From contig NZ_PNYB01000014.1 in the NCBI RefSeq assembly GCF_002879855.1, positions 1 through 64,000 on the forward strand: DNA of 64,000 nt, given 5' to 3'. The position numbers and the translations under genes are program-made. Each line of letters starts with the position of its first letter. Position 1 is the first letter of the stretch. The notes beneath the pieces are model-generated. The model was not told the origin of the DNA, ran no database searches, and saw nothing but the letters and a program-made list of their open reading frames with translations. The DNA is from Trinickia soli (GTDB lineage: Bacteria; Pseudomonadota; Gammaproteobacteria; Burkholderiales; Burkholderiaceae). Of the stretch, positions 46,104 through 54,475 are shown in pieces.

Positions 46104-47084
46104 ATGAACGACAGGCAAGCGACACACACCCCACGGGCGCTGGTGCTCGGCGCGACGGGCGGCATCGGCGGCGAACTGGCGCGTCAGTTGCGCGACGGCG
46201 GCTGGACGGTTGTTGCACTGACGCGCGGACTCGAAGCCGCGTGCATCGAGCGCGACGGCATGGTCTGGGTGCGCGGCGACGCCATGGACCGGGAAGCCGT
46301 CGTGAACGCGGCGCGCGGGTGCAACGTGATCGTCCACGCCGTCAACCCGCCCGGCTATCTGCGCTGGTCCGAACTCGTGTTGCCGATGATCGACAACACG
46401 ATCGCCGCGGCGGCGGCGGCCGGCGCAACGGTTGTCTTGCCGGGCACGATCTACAACTACGGCGAGCAGGCGTTTCCGTTGTTGCGGGAGGATTCGCCGC
46501 AGCAGCCGTCGACGCGCAAAGGGAAGATCCGCGTGGAGCTGGAACGCCGGCTGCAGGACGCGACCCAGCAGGGCGTGCGCACGATTGTCGTGCGTGCCGG
46601 CGACTTCTTCGGCCCGCGGATTGGCAACAGCTGGTTCTCGCAGGGCCTCGTCAAGGCGGGCCGGCTTGCCTCGGTCGTGCGTCTGCCGGGCCGGCGCGGC
46701 GTGGGGCACCTCTGGTCGTACGTGCCCGACGTCGCACGCACGATGATGGCGCTGATCGAACGTCGCGCCACGCTCGCGCCATTCGCGACGTTTCACATGG
46801 CCGGCCACTGGGACGAAGATGGGACGCAGATGGCGGAGGCGATCCGCAGGGTCATGGCGCGCCAGGGCGTGCGCGCGAGCTTGAAGCGCTTCCCCTGGTG
46901 GCTCGTGCGACTGACGTCGCCGTTCGTGCCGATGCTGCGCGAACTCATGGAAATGCGTTACCTGTGGCAGGTTCGCGTGCAAATGAGCAACGCGCAGCTT
47001 CAGACGGTGCTCGGCGAAGAACCGCATACACCGCTCGATTCGGCGGTTGAGGCGACGTTGGTCGGGATTGGCTGCCTGCGGTGA
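46104..47084 (+). CDS. NAD(P)-dependent epimerase/SDR family protein
   Basis: 326 residues from ATG 46104, which follows AGGAGAG. An extended SDR: Rossmann motif ALVLGATGGIGGELARQL (about 12-29), then NVIVHAVNPPGY, and VVLPGTIYNYGEQ with the Tyr of an YxxxK-like region. VRAGDFFGPRIG is typical of nucleoside-sugar epimerase-like SDRs. The C-terminal half is divergent. Divergent LysR control is likely. Substrate unknown. Confidence 0.85.
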   Translation: MNDRQATHTPRALVLGATGGIGGELARQLRDGGWTVVALTRGLEAACIERDGMVWVRGDAMDREAVVNAARGCNVIVHAVNPPGYLRWSELVLPMIDNTIAAAAAAGATVVLPGTIYNYGEQAFPLLREDSPQQPSTRKGKIRVELERRLQDATQQGVRTIVVRAGDFFGPRIGNSWFSQGLVKAGRLASVVRLPGRRGVGHLWSYVPDVARTMMALIERRATLAPFATFHMAGHWDEDGTQMAEAIRRVMARQGVRASLKRFPWWLVRLTSPFVPMLRELMEMRYLWQVRVQMSNAQLQTVLGEEPHTPLDSAVEATLVGIGCLR

Positions 47085-47373
47085 GGCTTCGGTCCACCCC
47101 GAGCCACCCACTAAGTGAAGAAAGCGCGACGTGGAATGCTGCCGGATCGCGCCCTGGCTCAAAAGCACGAATCATCGTCCGAATCGGACGGCTCTAAAAC
47201 AGCGATTTGATTCAATAATTCCACGCTACGCGATTCTCCGCCTTACTCACTCGGCTCTAAAAACATACAGGCGATAAAAGCTGAAAGAGCGCTCAAACTG
47301 CGTTAATCGCTGCGACAGCGAAGCGAGAAAGGAATCGATTCGGGGTTCAAGCCATTTAACATGAGGAGGCAGC

Positions 47374-49728
47374 ATGCAACGCAGAACACGCGCACGCTCG
47401 ACGCCAGTCGCGCAAACGGCGATATCGCAGGCGTGCGCAGTCGTCACCCTGTGGCTCGCAACGCTGCACGCTGCGAATGCCGGAACGCTTCCGCAAGGCG
47501 GACAGTTCGTGGCCGGCACCGGCTCGATCTCGACCAACGGATCCGCACTCACCGTCACACAAAGCACGGCGCGCGGCGTTATCGATTGGAATAGCTTTTC
47601 GATCGGTAGCGGTAATCAGGTGACGTTCGATAATGGCACGGGCGCCACGCTGAACCGCGTCACAGGCGCAAATGCCTCTTCAATACTGGGTTCGCTTTCG
47701 GCCACGGGTAGCCTTTATGTCATCAACCCGCAAGGCGTGGTCATCGGCTCGAGCGGCGTCGTCAGCACGGGCGGCCGCTTCGTCGCCTCGACGCTCGACG
47801 TCGACAATACGGCGTTCATGAATGGCGGCGCGTTGACGCTGACAGGTACATCGAACAACAACGTCGTCAATCTCGGCAAAATCGGCTCGACGCAAGGCGA
47901 CGTCTTTCTCATCGCGGCCGGGGAAGTCCGGAATGCGGGCAGCATCAGCGCCCCGCAAGGCACGGCAGAACTTGCGGCGGGCCGTCAGATTCTGCTGCAG
48001 GACTCATCCACGGGCAGACAGGTCTTCGTGCAGACCGGCAGCAAGGGAACCGTGCTCGATAGCGGCACGATTGCCGCCGCGCAAGTGAGCCTGCAAGCGG
48101 CGGACGGCAACGTCTATGCCCTTTCGGGGAATCACGACGCGATTCGCGCGACCGGCACGGCCACGCGCGGCGGTCACGTCTGGCTCGTCGCGGATACGGG
48201 CACCGTCGAACTGCCGCAAGCCATCACGGCGACGAACGCCGACGGATCGGGCGGCACGGTCGATACCGTGGCCGGCACATTGACGTTTTGCAATTGCACG
48301 CCGACGGTAACAGCCGGTAGCTGGAACATCACCATGCCGAGCTACAAGATCGCCGACACCGCCGCCGCCGCGTTCTCGCGCAGCCTCAGCGCCGGCACTT
48401 CAATCAACGTGCAGACCACGGGAGCGGGAGGCGCCGAGGGCGACATCAACGTCGCCGCGAACCTCGCCTGGAGCGGCAATGCATCGCTTGCGCTCAATGC
48501 GCTGCGCGCCGTCACGATCGGAAGCGGCAAGACGATCGCCAACACAGGCGGAGGCAATCTGACGCTACGTGCCGACGCGACAGGTATCGATAACGGTGGC
48601 GGCGTGCTCAGTGTCGGCACGATCGATTGGTCCAAGAGCACCGGTATCGTCGGCTTGTATTCGGACATGAACGGCACCTTCGTACCGGGAACACTGCTCG
48701 GCAATGCAGCTTGGATCATGCCGGGCCGCGAAACGGGCATCGTCTCGCAGATCACGGCCTATCGGCTCGTCAACACGGTCAACGATTTGCAGAATGTCTC
48801 GCAGAACCTGGCCGGTAACTATGCGCTCGGGCGCGACATCGAAGTCAACGGCAGCATGAATACGCTGGGCGGCGCGACCGGCACAGCGTTGACGGGGCAG
48901 TTCGATGGGCTTGGCCATGTGATCGACGGCGCGTCCACGAGCACGGCCGGCGTCTTCTTTCGAATCGGCAGCAGCGGTGTCGTGCGCAACCTCGGTGTCA
49001 CGAACGGCAGCATTTCCTTCGGCCATTGCTATGCCGACGCTTGCACGACCGGCTTGCTCACTCAGGAAAACGACGGCCTGATCGCGCGCGCCTACTCCAC
49101 CGGATATCTGTCATTCAACGATTTCGGCCCCGGCTCGACCTACTCCGTCGGCGGCCTCGTGGGACTGAACAACGGCACGATCGCCCAATCATGGAGCGGC
49201 GCCGGCGTCAGCGGGATGCCCGACTTTTCGGGGGGGCCGGGCTCCGGCGATCTGGGCGGCCTCGTCGCCGACAATAGCGGGCTCATCACGCAGTCGTATG
49301 CGACAGGGGGCGTGAGCGGCGGCGGCTGGGCGTTCGTCGGCGGGCTCGCCGGGCGCAGCAGCGGGACGATCACGCAATCGTTCTCGACCGGCTCGGTTTC
49401 GGGCGGCGGCGGTTCTTACTGGTTTGGCCCGGGAGGCGGAGCGGGCGGGCTGATCGGCGCAGGCAGCGGCGGCGGCAGCGACGACTACTGGAACGCGCAA
49501 ACGTCGGGCATGCAGACTGATGGCGGCGGCGCCCCCGCGCAAAACGGATTGACCACCGCGCAAATGGGCAACCCGGCCAGCTTCGTCGGATGGGACTTCA
49601 GCGCAAACGGTGCATGGGCGATGCCGGCCGGCGCCACGTTCCCGGAATTGCGATGGCAGGTCGCGCCTTCGGCCGGAGCGGGGTCAGGATCGGCGTCCGG
49701 ATCGGTGTCATCGGCTCGGTCGCTTTAG
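47374..49728 (+). CDS. TPS-type (filamentous haemagglutinin N-terminal) exoprotein
   Basis: 784 residues. A signal peptide with an extended N-region (cleavage likely after ANA near residue 36) is followed by the TPS domain (about 37-280): LPQGGQFVAGTGSISTNG, WNSFSIGSGNQVTFDNG, and the NPxG-type motif VINPQGVVIG. A beta-helix-like part follows, then GLUG-type repeats (GGLVGLNNGTIAQSWS, GGLVADNSGLITQSYA, GGLAGRSSGTITQSFS) at about 590-680. The Gly/Ser-rich tail ends in SARSL. The TPS domain normally needs a TpsB outer-membrane partner, and none is in the window. ATG 47374 follows GAGGAGG. No known adhesin or toxin domain is seen at the C terminus. Confidence 0.88.
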   Translation: MQRRTRARSTPVAQTAISQACAVVTLWLATLHAANAGTLPQGGQFVAGTGSISTNGSALTVTQSTARGVIDWNSFSIGSGNQVTFDNGTGATLNRVTGANASSILGSLSATGSLYVINPQGVVIGSSGVVSTGGRFVASTLDVDNTAFMNGGALTLTGTSNNNVVNLGKIGSTQGDVFLIAAGEVRNAGSISAPQGTAELAAGRQILLQDSSTGRQVFVQTGSKGTVLDSGTIAAAQVSLQAADGNVYALSGNHDAIRATGTATRGGHVWLVADTGTVELPQAITATNADGSGGTVDTVAGTLTFCNCTPTVTAGSWNITMPSYKIADTAAAAFSRSLSAGTSINVQTTGAGGAEGDINVAANLAWSGNASLALNALRAVTIGSGKTIANTGGGNLTLRADATGIDNGGGVLSVGTIDWSKSTGIVGLYSDMNGTFVPGTLLGNAAWIMPGRETGIVSQITAYRLVNTVNDLQNVSQNLAGNYALGRDIEVNGSMNTLGGATGTALTGQFDGLGHVIDGASTSTAGVFFRIGSSGVVRNLGVTNGSISFGHCYADACTTGLLTQENDGLIARAYSTGYLSFNDFGPGSTYSVGGLVGLNNGTIAQSWSGAGVSGMPDFSGGPGSGDLGGLVADNSGLITQSYATGGVSGGGWAFVGGLAGRSSGTITQSFSTGSVSGGGGSYWFGPGGGAGGLIGAGSGGGSDDYWNAQTSGMQTDGGGAPAQNGLTTAQMGNPASFVGWDFSANGAWAMPAGATFPELRWQVAPSAGAGSGSASGSVSSARSL

Positions 49729-49878
49729 TCGCGATTCGTTCCTCGCTCGGGGGCACGCCAGGCGATGCGAAGAAGTTCGCATGCACCCATCCCATCTTGC
49801 TGCCGAAGCACGTGTGACGCTCGCTCAGCGCCTGGTAGAGCGGCGAGCGTCGCAGCGGCCGTGCGGTATCGAGACCAC

Positions 49879-50370
49879 TCACGCCCGTTGAAACTTCATC
49901 ACCCAGTTGGTTTCCCAGGTCGCCCCACCGTCATCTGAAAACGCCTGCTGCCACGTTGCACTATCGGGAGCGATGTCGGACCAGACGAAGCGGATCTTGA
50001 TGGGCCGGCCTTCGAAAATATCGGTGCCGAGGAATGTCCCTATTCCGTCCTGGAAGCGCCCCACCACGGCGGGATCGACTTGATGCGGATGGCGACTGTC
50101 GATCCATCGGATGGCCCACTGCCCCGTCGTCAGATCGAAACTGCGCAACGACGCGGCGCGGTAGGCGCCCGACGGCAACTCAATCACGTTGTCGTCGATA
50201 TTGACCTGGCTACCGACAAGCGACCACAGCTTCATCGTGCCGCCGAATGCCTCCCACTCGGTGCATCCGGCGAGGCGCTGCTTCAGTCGTTGATGCGCCA
50301 CGGTCCAATCGCCGATCAGGAAATCGAAGTCGTGCAGACCGGATTGGTCGTTCATCGATTGGTCGTTCAT
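49879..50370 (-). CDS. DUF1579-like protein
   Basis: 163 residues from ATG 50370, which is preceded by GAGAG. The text SGLHDFDFLIGDWTVAHQRLKQRL, WSLVGSQVNIDDNVIELPSG and GRFQDGIGTFLGTDIFEGRPIKIRF is like the DUF1579 / lipocalin-fold group. The repeated MNDQSMNDQSG at the N terminus reflects a 12-base repeat. ATG 50436 is an alternative start and would place its promoter inside the neighbouring gene. Divergent from the WYL regulator. Role unknown. Confidence 0.65.
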   Translation of the reverse strand: MNDQSMNDQSGLHDFDFLIGDWTVAHQRLKQRLAGCTEWEAFGGTMKLWSLVGSQVNIDDNVIELPSGAYRAASLRSFDLTTGQWAIRWIDSRHPHQVDPAVVGRFQDGIGTFLGTDIFEGRPIKIRFVWSDIAPDSATWQQAFSDDGGATWETNWVMKFQRA

Positions 50371-50442
50371 CGGTCTCTCGTTCGTCGTTTTCTCGTGCCG
50401 CCAGTCTGGGTCATAATATATGCCATCGAGTGTCATGTTTAG

Positions 50443-51429
50443 ATGAGAGCCCGTATGCGCGCGAGTCGTTTGCTTTCGATCCAGATGCTCTTGCAAACGC
50501 GCGGCCGCATGAGTGCGCGCGAGCTTGCCAAGGAACTCGAGGTGTCGGTGCGAACGCTGCATCGCGACATCGATCAACTCGCTGCGGCGGGCGTGCCGGT
50601 CGTGGCAGACCGCGGGCGCGAGGGCGGCTTCAAGTTGCTCGATGGTTGGAAGACGACCCTCACGGGCCTCACCGCGGCCGAATCGCAGGCCGTGTTTCTC
50701 AGTGGGCTGGCGATTCCTGCGGCGCAGCTCGGGCTCAAAGACGAGGTCGAATCGGCGCGGCTCAAACTGCTGGCAGCGCTGCCGGCTGGCGCACGCGACG
50801 ACGCGCAGCGCGTCAGTTCGCGGCTGCACCTCGACCCGGTCGACTGGTACCGCGATGCCGAGCCGGTGCCGCAACTGGCGACGATTGCCGAGGCGGTATG
50901 GCGCGAGCAGCAGCTCGCGATCTGTTATGAGAGCTGGAAGACTACGGCGGCGCGCATCGTCGAACCCCTCGGTCTGGTGCTGAAAGCCGGCATCTGGTAC
51001 CTCGTGGGCGTGGTGAAAAACGAACCCCGCACGTTCCGCATCTCCAATATCATGGCCGCTGAAATGCTGCCGGAGACCGTCCGTCGTCCGCAGAAATTCG
51101 ATCTCGCCACGTACTGGCGTGCGTCGATCGAGCGCTTCGAGCGCGAGTTGTATCGATCGGAAGCGACGTTGCTGGCGACGCCGGCCGGACTCAAGAGCCT
51201 GAGCTATGTCAGCAGCGCGGTAGCGCGCGCCGTGGCGGCATCATCGCGAGCACCAGGCGAAGACGGGCGAAGCAAGGTGCGCATTCCGATTGAATCGATC
51301 GAGCATGCGACCGGGCAGTTGTTGCGGCTCGCGCCCGAAGTCGAAGTGATAGCGCCTGAGCCATTGCGCATTTCGATCATCGAACGCATCGGCGCAATAG
51401 CGAAGCTGTACGGCCTGACTAGCTACTGA
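50443..51429 (+). CDS. YafY-type HTH/WYL-domain regulator
   Basis: 328 residues. An HTH_11 DNA-binding part (LLQTRGRMSARELAKELEVSVRTLHRDIDQL, residues about 12-42) is followed by the WYL domain, with IWYLVGVVKNEPRTFRISNI near 183-202. WYL domains sense ligands, often nucleotide- or nucleic-acid-like. It is divergent from the DUF1579-like gene and probably controls it. ATG 50443; the divergent starts are 72 bases apart. Confidence 0.92.
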   Translation: MRARMRASRLLSIQMLLQTRGRMSARELAKELEVSVRTLHRDIDQLAAAGVPVVADRGREGGFKLLDGWKTTLTGLTAAESQAVFLSGLAIPAAQLGLKDEVESARLKLLAALPAGARDDAQRVSSRLHLDPVDWYRDAEPVPQLATIAEAVWREQQLAICYESWKTTAARIVEPLGLVLKAGIWYLVGVVKNEPRTFRISNIMAAEMLPETVRRPQKFDLATYWRASIERFERELYRSEATLLATPAGLKSLSYVSSAVARAVAASSRAPGEDGRSKVRIPIESIEHATGQLLRLAPEVEVIAPEPLRISIIERIGAIAKLYGLTSY

Positions 51430-51640
51430 GCGCACGAAGTTCGCCGGCCAACACGCCTTTCAGCGTGCGCACGAAGAGCCCGACGATGGCGATGCTGGCG
51501 ATGCCGAGCAGCAACACGCCGACGCTGTTGGTGAAGGGTCCGGGGTTCGCGCCGGCGTAGCGCAACGCGCAAATGGCCGACGCGGCGAGCGGAAAGCTGA
51601 CGGCCCACCACTTGCGAGTGCCCTTACCGATGATCACGAA
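51419..51640 (-). pseudogene. C-terminal fragment of a TDT/SLAC1-type transporter
   Basis: The minus-strand frame ending at 51419 reads RKWWAVSFPLAASAICALRYA and LLLGIASIAIVGLFVRTLKGVLAGEL. It resembles the last two helices of tellurite-resistance/C4-dicarboxylate (TehA, SLAC1-like) transporters. The rest of the protein is missing: upstream the frame continues with unrelated antisense text. I read it as a truncated gene, broken near 51640. Confidence 0.45.
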
Positions 51641-51815
51641 AGTGAGACTCGGCGGAGTTCGAGTCGCTTTTACGCGCAACCTGGGCGCGTTCGTTGGCAG
51701 GGCGATTCCGGTCATCGGAGAGGTGTTTTTGGCGCGCGACGCGTTCATGATCATGCGCAATACAGTCACGACTTATAACCGCCTCGCGAACCCGGACGAT
51801 CGAGTGCCCCTATGA
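51640..51815 (+). pseudogene. 3' fragment of an STM2901-like gene
   Basis: The frame to the TGA at 51813-51815 reads VRVAFTRNLGAFVGRAIPVIGEVFLARDAF and TYNRLANPDDRVP. It looks like the C terminus of the STM2901-type proteins that precede DUF1493 genes. No N-terminal part exists upstream, where the opposite strand carries a different truncated gene. Its stop overlaps the next start in ATGA, a sign of a former operon. Confidence 0.45.
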
Positions 51816-52183
51816 AAGATGCGACGTGGGAAAGGCTGGAGGCGTTCGCCCGAGAAGAGCTTGGTCGCCCCTTGTTCGGCGGTCGACTCAACCTGCAGCC
51901 ATCGTCGCGCCTCGAGGAGGACCTGGGCCTGACAGGACTCGACGCCGTCGGATTTATCGAAAAGTGGGCGGCAACTTTCAACGTGCGGGCGCAAGATTTC
52001 CCGTACAGGCGCTACTTTGCCCCGGAAGGGCAGCAGTTGCTCTCGTCGTTCCTAGGCCTATTTTCCAAACGGGTTCGCCAGCCGGCGCTGGTACCGTTGA
52101 CGCTGGGAATGTTGGCGGCGGCGATGCGCCGTGGGCAGTGGGATACCGCGGAAATTGAGGCAACCGCGAATCGGAACGATTGA
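51812..52183 (+). CDS. DUF1493 family acyl-carrier-like protein
   Basis: 123 residues. WERLEAFAREELG, then SSRLEEDLGLTGLDAVGFIEKWAATFNV and FPYRRYFAPEG match DUF1493, a family with an acyl-carrier-like layout (the DLGLTG-D block replaces the usual DSL). Its normal partner, the STM2901-like gene, is truncated directly upstream with an ATGA overlap. Function is not established. Confidence 0.72.
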   Translation: MKDATWERLEAFAREELGRPLFGGRLNLQPSSRLEEDLGLTGLDAVGFIEKWAATFNVRAQDFPYRRYFAPEGQQLLSSFLGLFSKRVRQPALVPLTLGMLAAAMRRGQWDTAEIEATANRND

Positions 52184-52224
52184 CGCAGAACGATTCGGCG
52201 TGCACCGGTTCGCCCCAAAAACCA

Positions 52225-52252
52225 AACGGGCTACGCATTCGCGTAGCCCGTT
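52225..52252 (-). terminator. terminator after tRNA-Thr
   Basis: Perfect 12-bp stem AACGGGCTACGC / GCGTAGCCCGTT with a 4-base loop. On the minus strand it is followed by TTTGGTTTTT. Confidence 0.85.
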
Positions 52253-52259
52253 CGTTATT

Positions 52260-52335
<76 letters not shown>

Positions 52336-52354
52336 GTGAGTCCGCGATTCTACT

Positions 52355-52909
52355 TCATTTCACGACTTTGAGGTGGCCTTTCCCGCCGCCGCCTTTACCG
52401 CCATCGTCATCGGGACGCGAGGGCTGGGAAGGCTGGGAAGGCCGGGCAGCGCGGGAAGGACGCGAAGGCCGCCCCGCATCGCTCTTCGCCGCAGGCGCCC
52501 CATCTCCCGCCTCAGACGAAACCTCGGATTCCGCAACCGGCAGATCCTCCACTTCGCTGCTGGCCACCGGCCCGCCGCTTTGCGCAGCGCCGGTCGCAGG
52601 CTCGACAGGAAACGCCATCCCCTGCCCGTTCTCGCGCGCATAGATCGCCAGCACGTTCGCCACCTGCACTTCGATCTTGTGCACCTTGCCCGAGAAGCGA
52701 GCACTGAACTCGATCCACTCGTTGCCCATTTGCAGCTGACTCGTCGCCTCGAAGCTGATGTTCAGCACGATCTCGTCGTTGTGCACGAACTGACGCGGAA
52801 CGCGCGTCTGGTTATCCACCCGCACGGCGATGTGCGGCGTATAGCCATTGTCCGTACACCACTCGTACAACGCACGCAGCAAATAAGGCTTAGTCGAAAT
52901 CTCTTGCAT
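52355..52909 (-). CDS. sspB: ClpXP specificity-enhancing factor SspB
   Basis: 184 residues from ATG 52909. The N-terminal SspB fold is typical: KPYLLRALYEWCTDNGYTPHIAV, FVHNDEIVLNIS and NEWIEFSARFSGKVHKIEV. A long acidic and Ser/Pro-rich linker follows (about 115-172, with PSRPSRAARPSQPSQPS), then the ClpX-binding tail HLKVVK. It tethers ssrA-tagged proteins to ClpXP. It is the last gene of a probable petA-petB-petC-sspA-sspB run. A TTG at 52912 is a possible but unlikely start. Confidence 0.95.
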   Translation of the reverse strand: MQEISTKPYLLRALYEWCTDNGYTPHIAVRVDNQTRVPRQFVHNDEIVLNISFEATSQLQMGNEWIEFSARFSGKVHKIEVQVANVLAIYARENGQGMAFPVEPATGAAQSGGPVASSEVEDLPVAESEVSSEAGDGAPAAKSDAGRPSRPSRAARPSQPSQPSRPDDDGGKGGGGKGHLKVVK

Positions 52910-52981
52910 CAACTGTCCTCATACAGAATCCGGCGCGTCGCCCGCCACCCGCGAAGGCCCGGGCGCGCACCCGAAACCGAT

Positions 52982-53593
52982 TTACCGGCGCATCACCTTT
53001 TCCGAGGGCGTCAGCGCCTCGATGTAAGCCGGACGGCTGAAGATACGCTCAGCGTACTTCATCAGCGGCGCCGCATTCTTCGACAACTCGATGCCGTAAT
53101 GGTCAAGACGCCACAACAGCGGCGCGATCGCCACGTCGAGCATCGAGAACTCTTCGCCGAGCATGTACTTGTTCTTCAGGAAGATCGGCGCCAGTTGCGT
53201 CAACCGATCGCGAATCGCAAGACGCGCCTTCTCATGATTCTTCTCAGCCGCTTTGCCCTTCTCGTTCTCGAGCGTGCCGACGTGAACGAACAACTCCTTC
53301 TCGAAGTTCAGCAGGAACAGGCGCGCGCGCGCACGCTGCACCGGATCGGCCGGCATCAGCTGCGGATGCGGAAAGCGCTCGTCGATGTACTCGTTGATGA
53401 TGTTCGATTCGTACAGGATCAAATCGCGCTCGACGAGAATCGGCACCTGCCCGTACGGATTCATCACGGCGATGTCTTCCGGCTTGTTGAACAAGTCGAC
53501 GTCGCGGATCTCGAAGTCCATGCCCTTTTCGAACAACACCAGCCGGCAACGCTGGGAAAACGGGCAAGTTGTGCCGGAATACAAAACCATCAT
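52982..53593 (-). CDS. sspA: stringent starvation protein A (GST-fold)
   Basis: 203 residues from ATG 53593 (MMVLYSGTTCPFSQRCRLVL). A GST-fold protein: N-terminal thioredoxin-like part with VDLFNKPEDIAVMNPYGQVPIL and ESNIINEYIDERFP, then the helical C-terminal domain with FSMLDVAIAPLLWRLDHYGI. SspA binds RNA polymerase and helps transcription in stationary or stress conditions; it need not have transferase activity. It lies 72 bases upstream of sspB and 95 bases after petC. Confidence 0.95.
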   Translation of the reverse strand: MMVLYSGTTCPFSQRCRLVLFEKGMDFEIRDVDLFNKPEDIAVMNPYGQVPILVERDLILYESNIINEYIDERFPHPQLMPADPVQRARARLFLLNFEKELFVHVGTLENEKGKAAEKNHEKARLAIRDRLTQLAPIFLKNKYMLGEEFSMLDVAIAPLLWRLDHYGIELSKNAAPLMKYAERIFSRPAYIEALTPSEKVMRR

Positions 53594-53688
53594 GTCTAAA
53601 GTTTCCTCAAAAAGCTGAAGGGCCGACGCGTAAAAGAGCCCACTCCGAGCTCCCCCCTGCGCCGGCCCCACACCGTGTCACGGCGTGT

Positions 53689-54453
53689 TTATTTGACGTC
53701 TTTCCAGTACGCCGCGTTGAGCCGCCAGGCGAAAAACGACAGTACGCCCAGGAAGATCAGCACCCACACGCCAAGCTGTCGGCGCGTCTGCTGGCTCGGC
53801 TCGGACATCCAAGTCAAGTACGCGACCAGGTCGGCCACGGCAGAATCATAATCTACCCGGGACATCGTCCCAGGTTTTACCACTTGGAAGCCCGTGAACT
53901 GATGCGTCGTCTCTCCCGTTTCCGCATCCTTCACCTCCTCGAACTTCGCCGTACGCACACCCTGCAATTGCCACAGCACGTTAGGCATGCCGACGTTGTT
54001 GAACACCATGTTGTTCCAGCCCGTCGGCCGCGTATCGTCGCGATAGAAGCTGCGCAAATACGTATAAAGCCAGTCGCTGCCCCGCGCACGCGCCTCCACG
54101 GACAAATCGGGCGGCGCAACGCCGAACCAGGCCTTCGCGTCGTCGGGACGCATCGCCACCGACATCGTGCTGCCGACTTTATCGCTCGTAAAGAGCAGGT
54201 TCTGCTCGATCTCCTTCTGGGAAATCCCGATCTGCTCCAGCGCGCTGTACCGCATCAGGTTCGCACTGTGGCAGTTCAGGCAATAGTTTACAAACAATTG
54301 CGCCCCGTGCTGCAACGACGCGATGTTGTGCATGTTGTCAGGCGCACGATCCAGCGGAAAACCTTCCTCCGCATGCGCCGATCCCAGCGCCGCCGCCAAC
54401 GTCAAAAGGCTCGCCCCGCCGATACGCGCGAGCTTGCTCAGCCAGTTCTTCAT
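53689..54453 (-). CDS. petC: ubiquinol-cytochrome c reductase, cytochrome c1
   Basis: 254 residues from ATG 54453. Signal peptide (LARIGGASLLTLAAALGSAHA), haem c motif CLNCH near residue 56 in VNYCLNCHSANLMRYSAL, the PPDLS region, and a C-terminal anchor helix (LGVWVLIFLGVLSFFAWRL) ending WKDVK. It passes electrons from the Rieske centre to soluble cytochrome c. It starts 22 bases after petB. A longer frame to 54525 overlaps petB and lacks the signal-peptide start. Confidence 0.96.
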   Translation of the reverse strand: MKNWLSKLARIGGASLLTLAAALGSAHAEEGFPLDRAPDNMHNIASLQHGAQLFVNYCLNCHSANLMRYSALEQIGISQKEIEQNLLFTSDKVGSTMSVAMRPDDAKAWFGVAPPDLSVEARARGSDWLYTYLRSFYRDDTRPTGWNNMVFNNVGMPNVLWQLQGVRTAKFEEVKDAETGETTHQFTGFQVVKPGTMSRVDYDSAVADLVAYLTWMSEPSQQTRRQLGVWVLIFLGVLSFFAWRLNAAYWKDVK

Positions 54454-54475
54454 ATCGTAGTGTCCTCGCTCGCGA

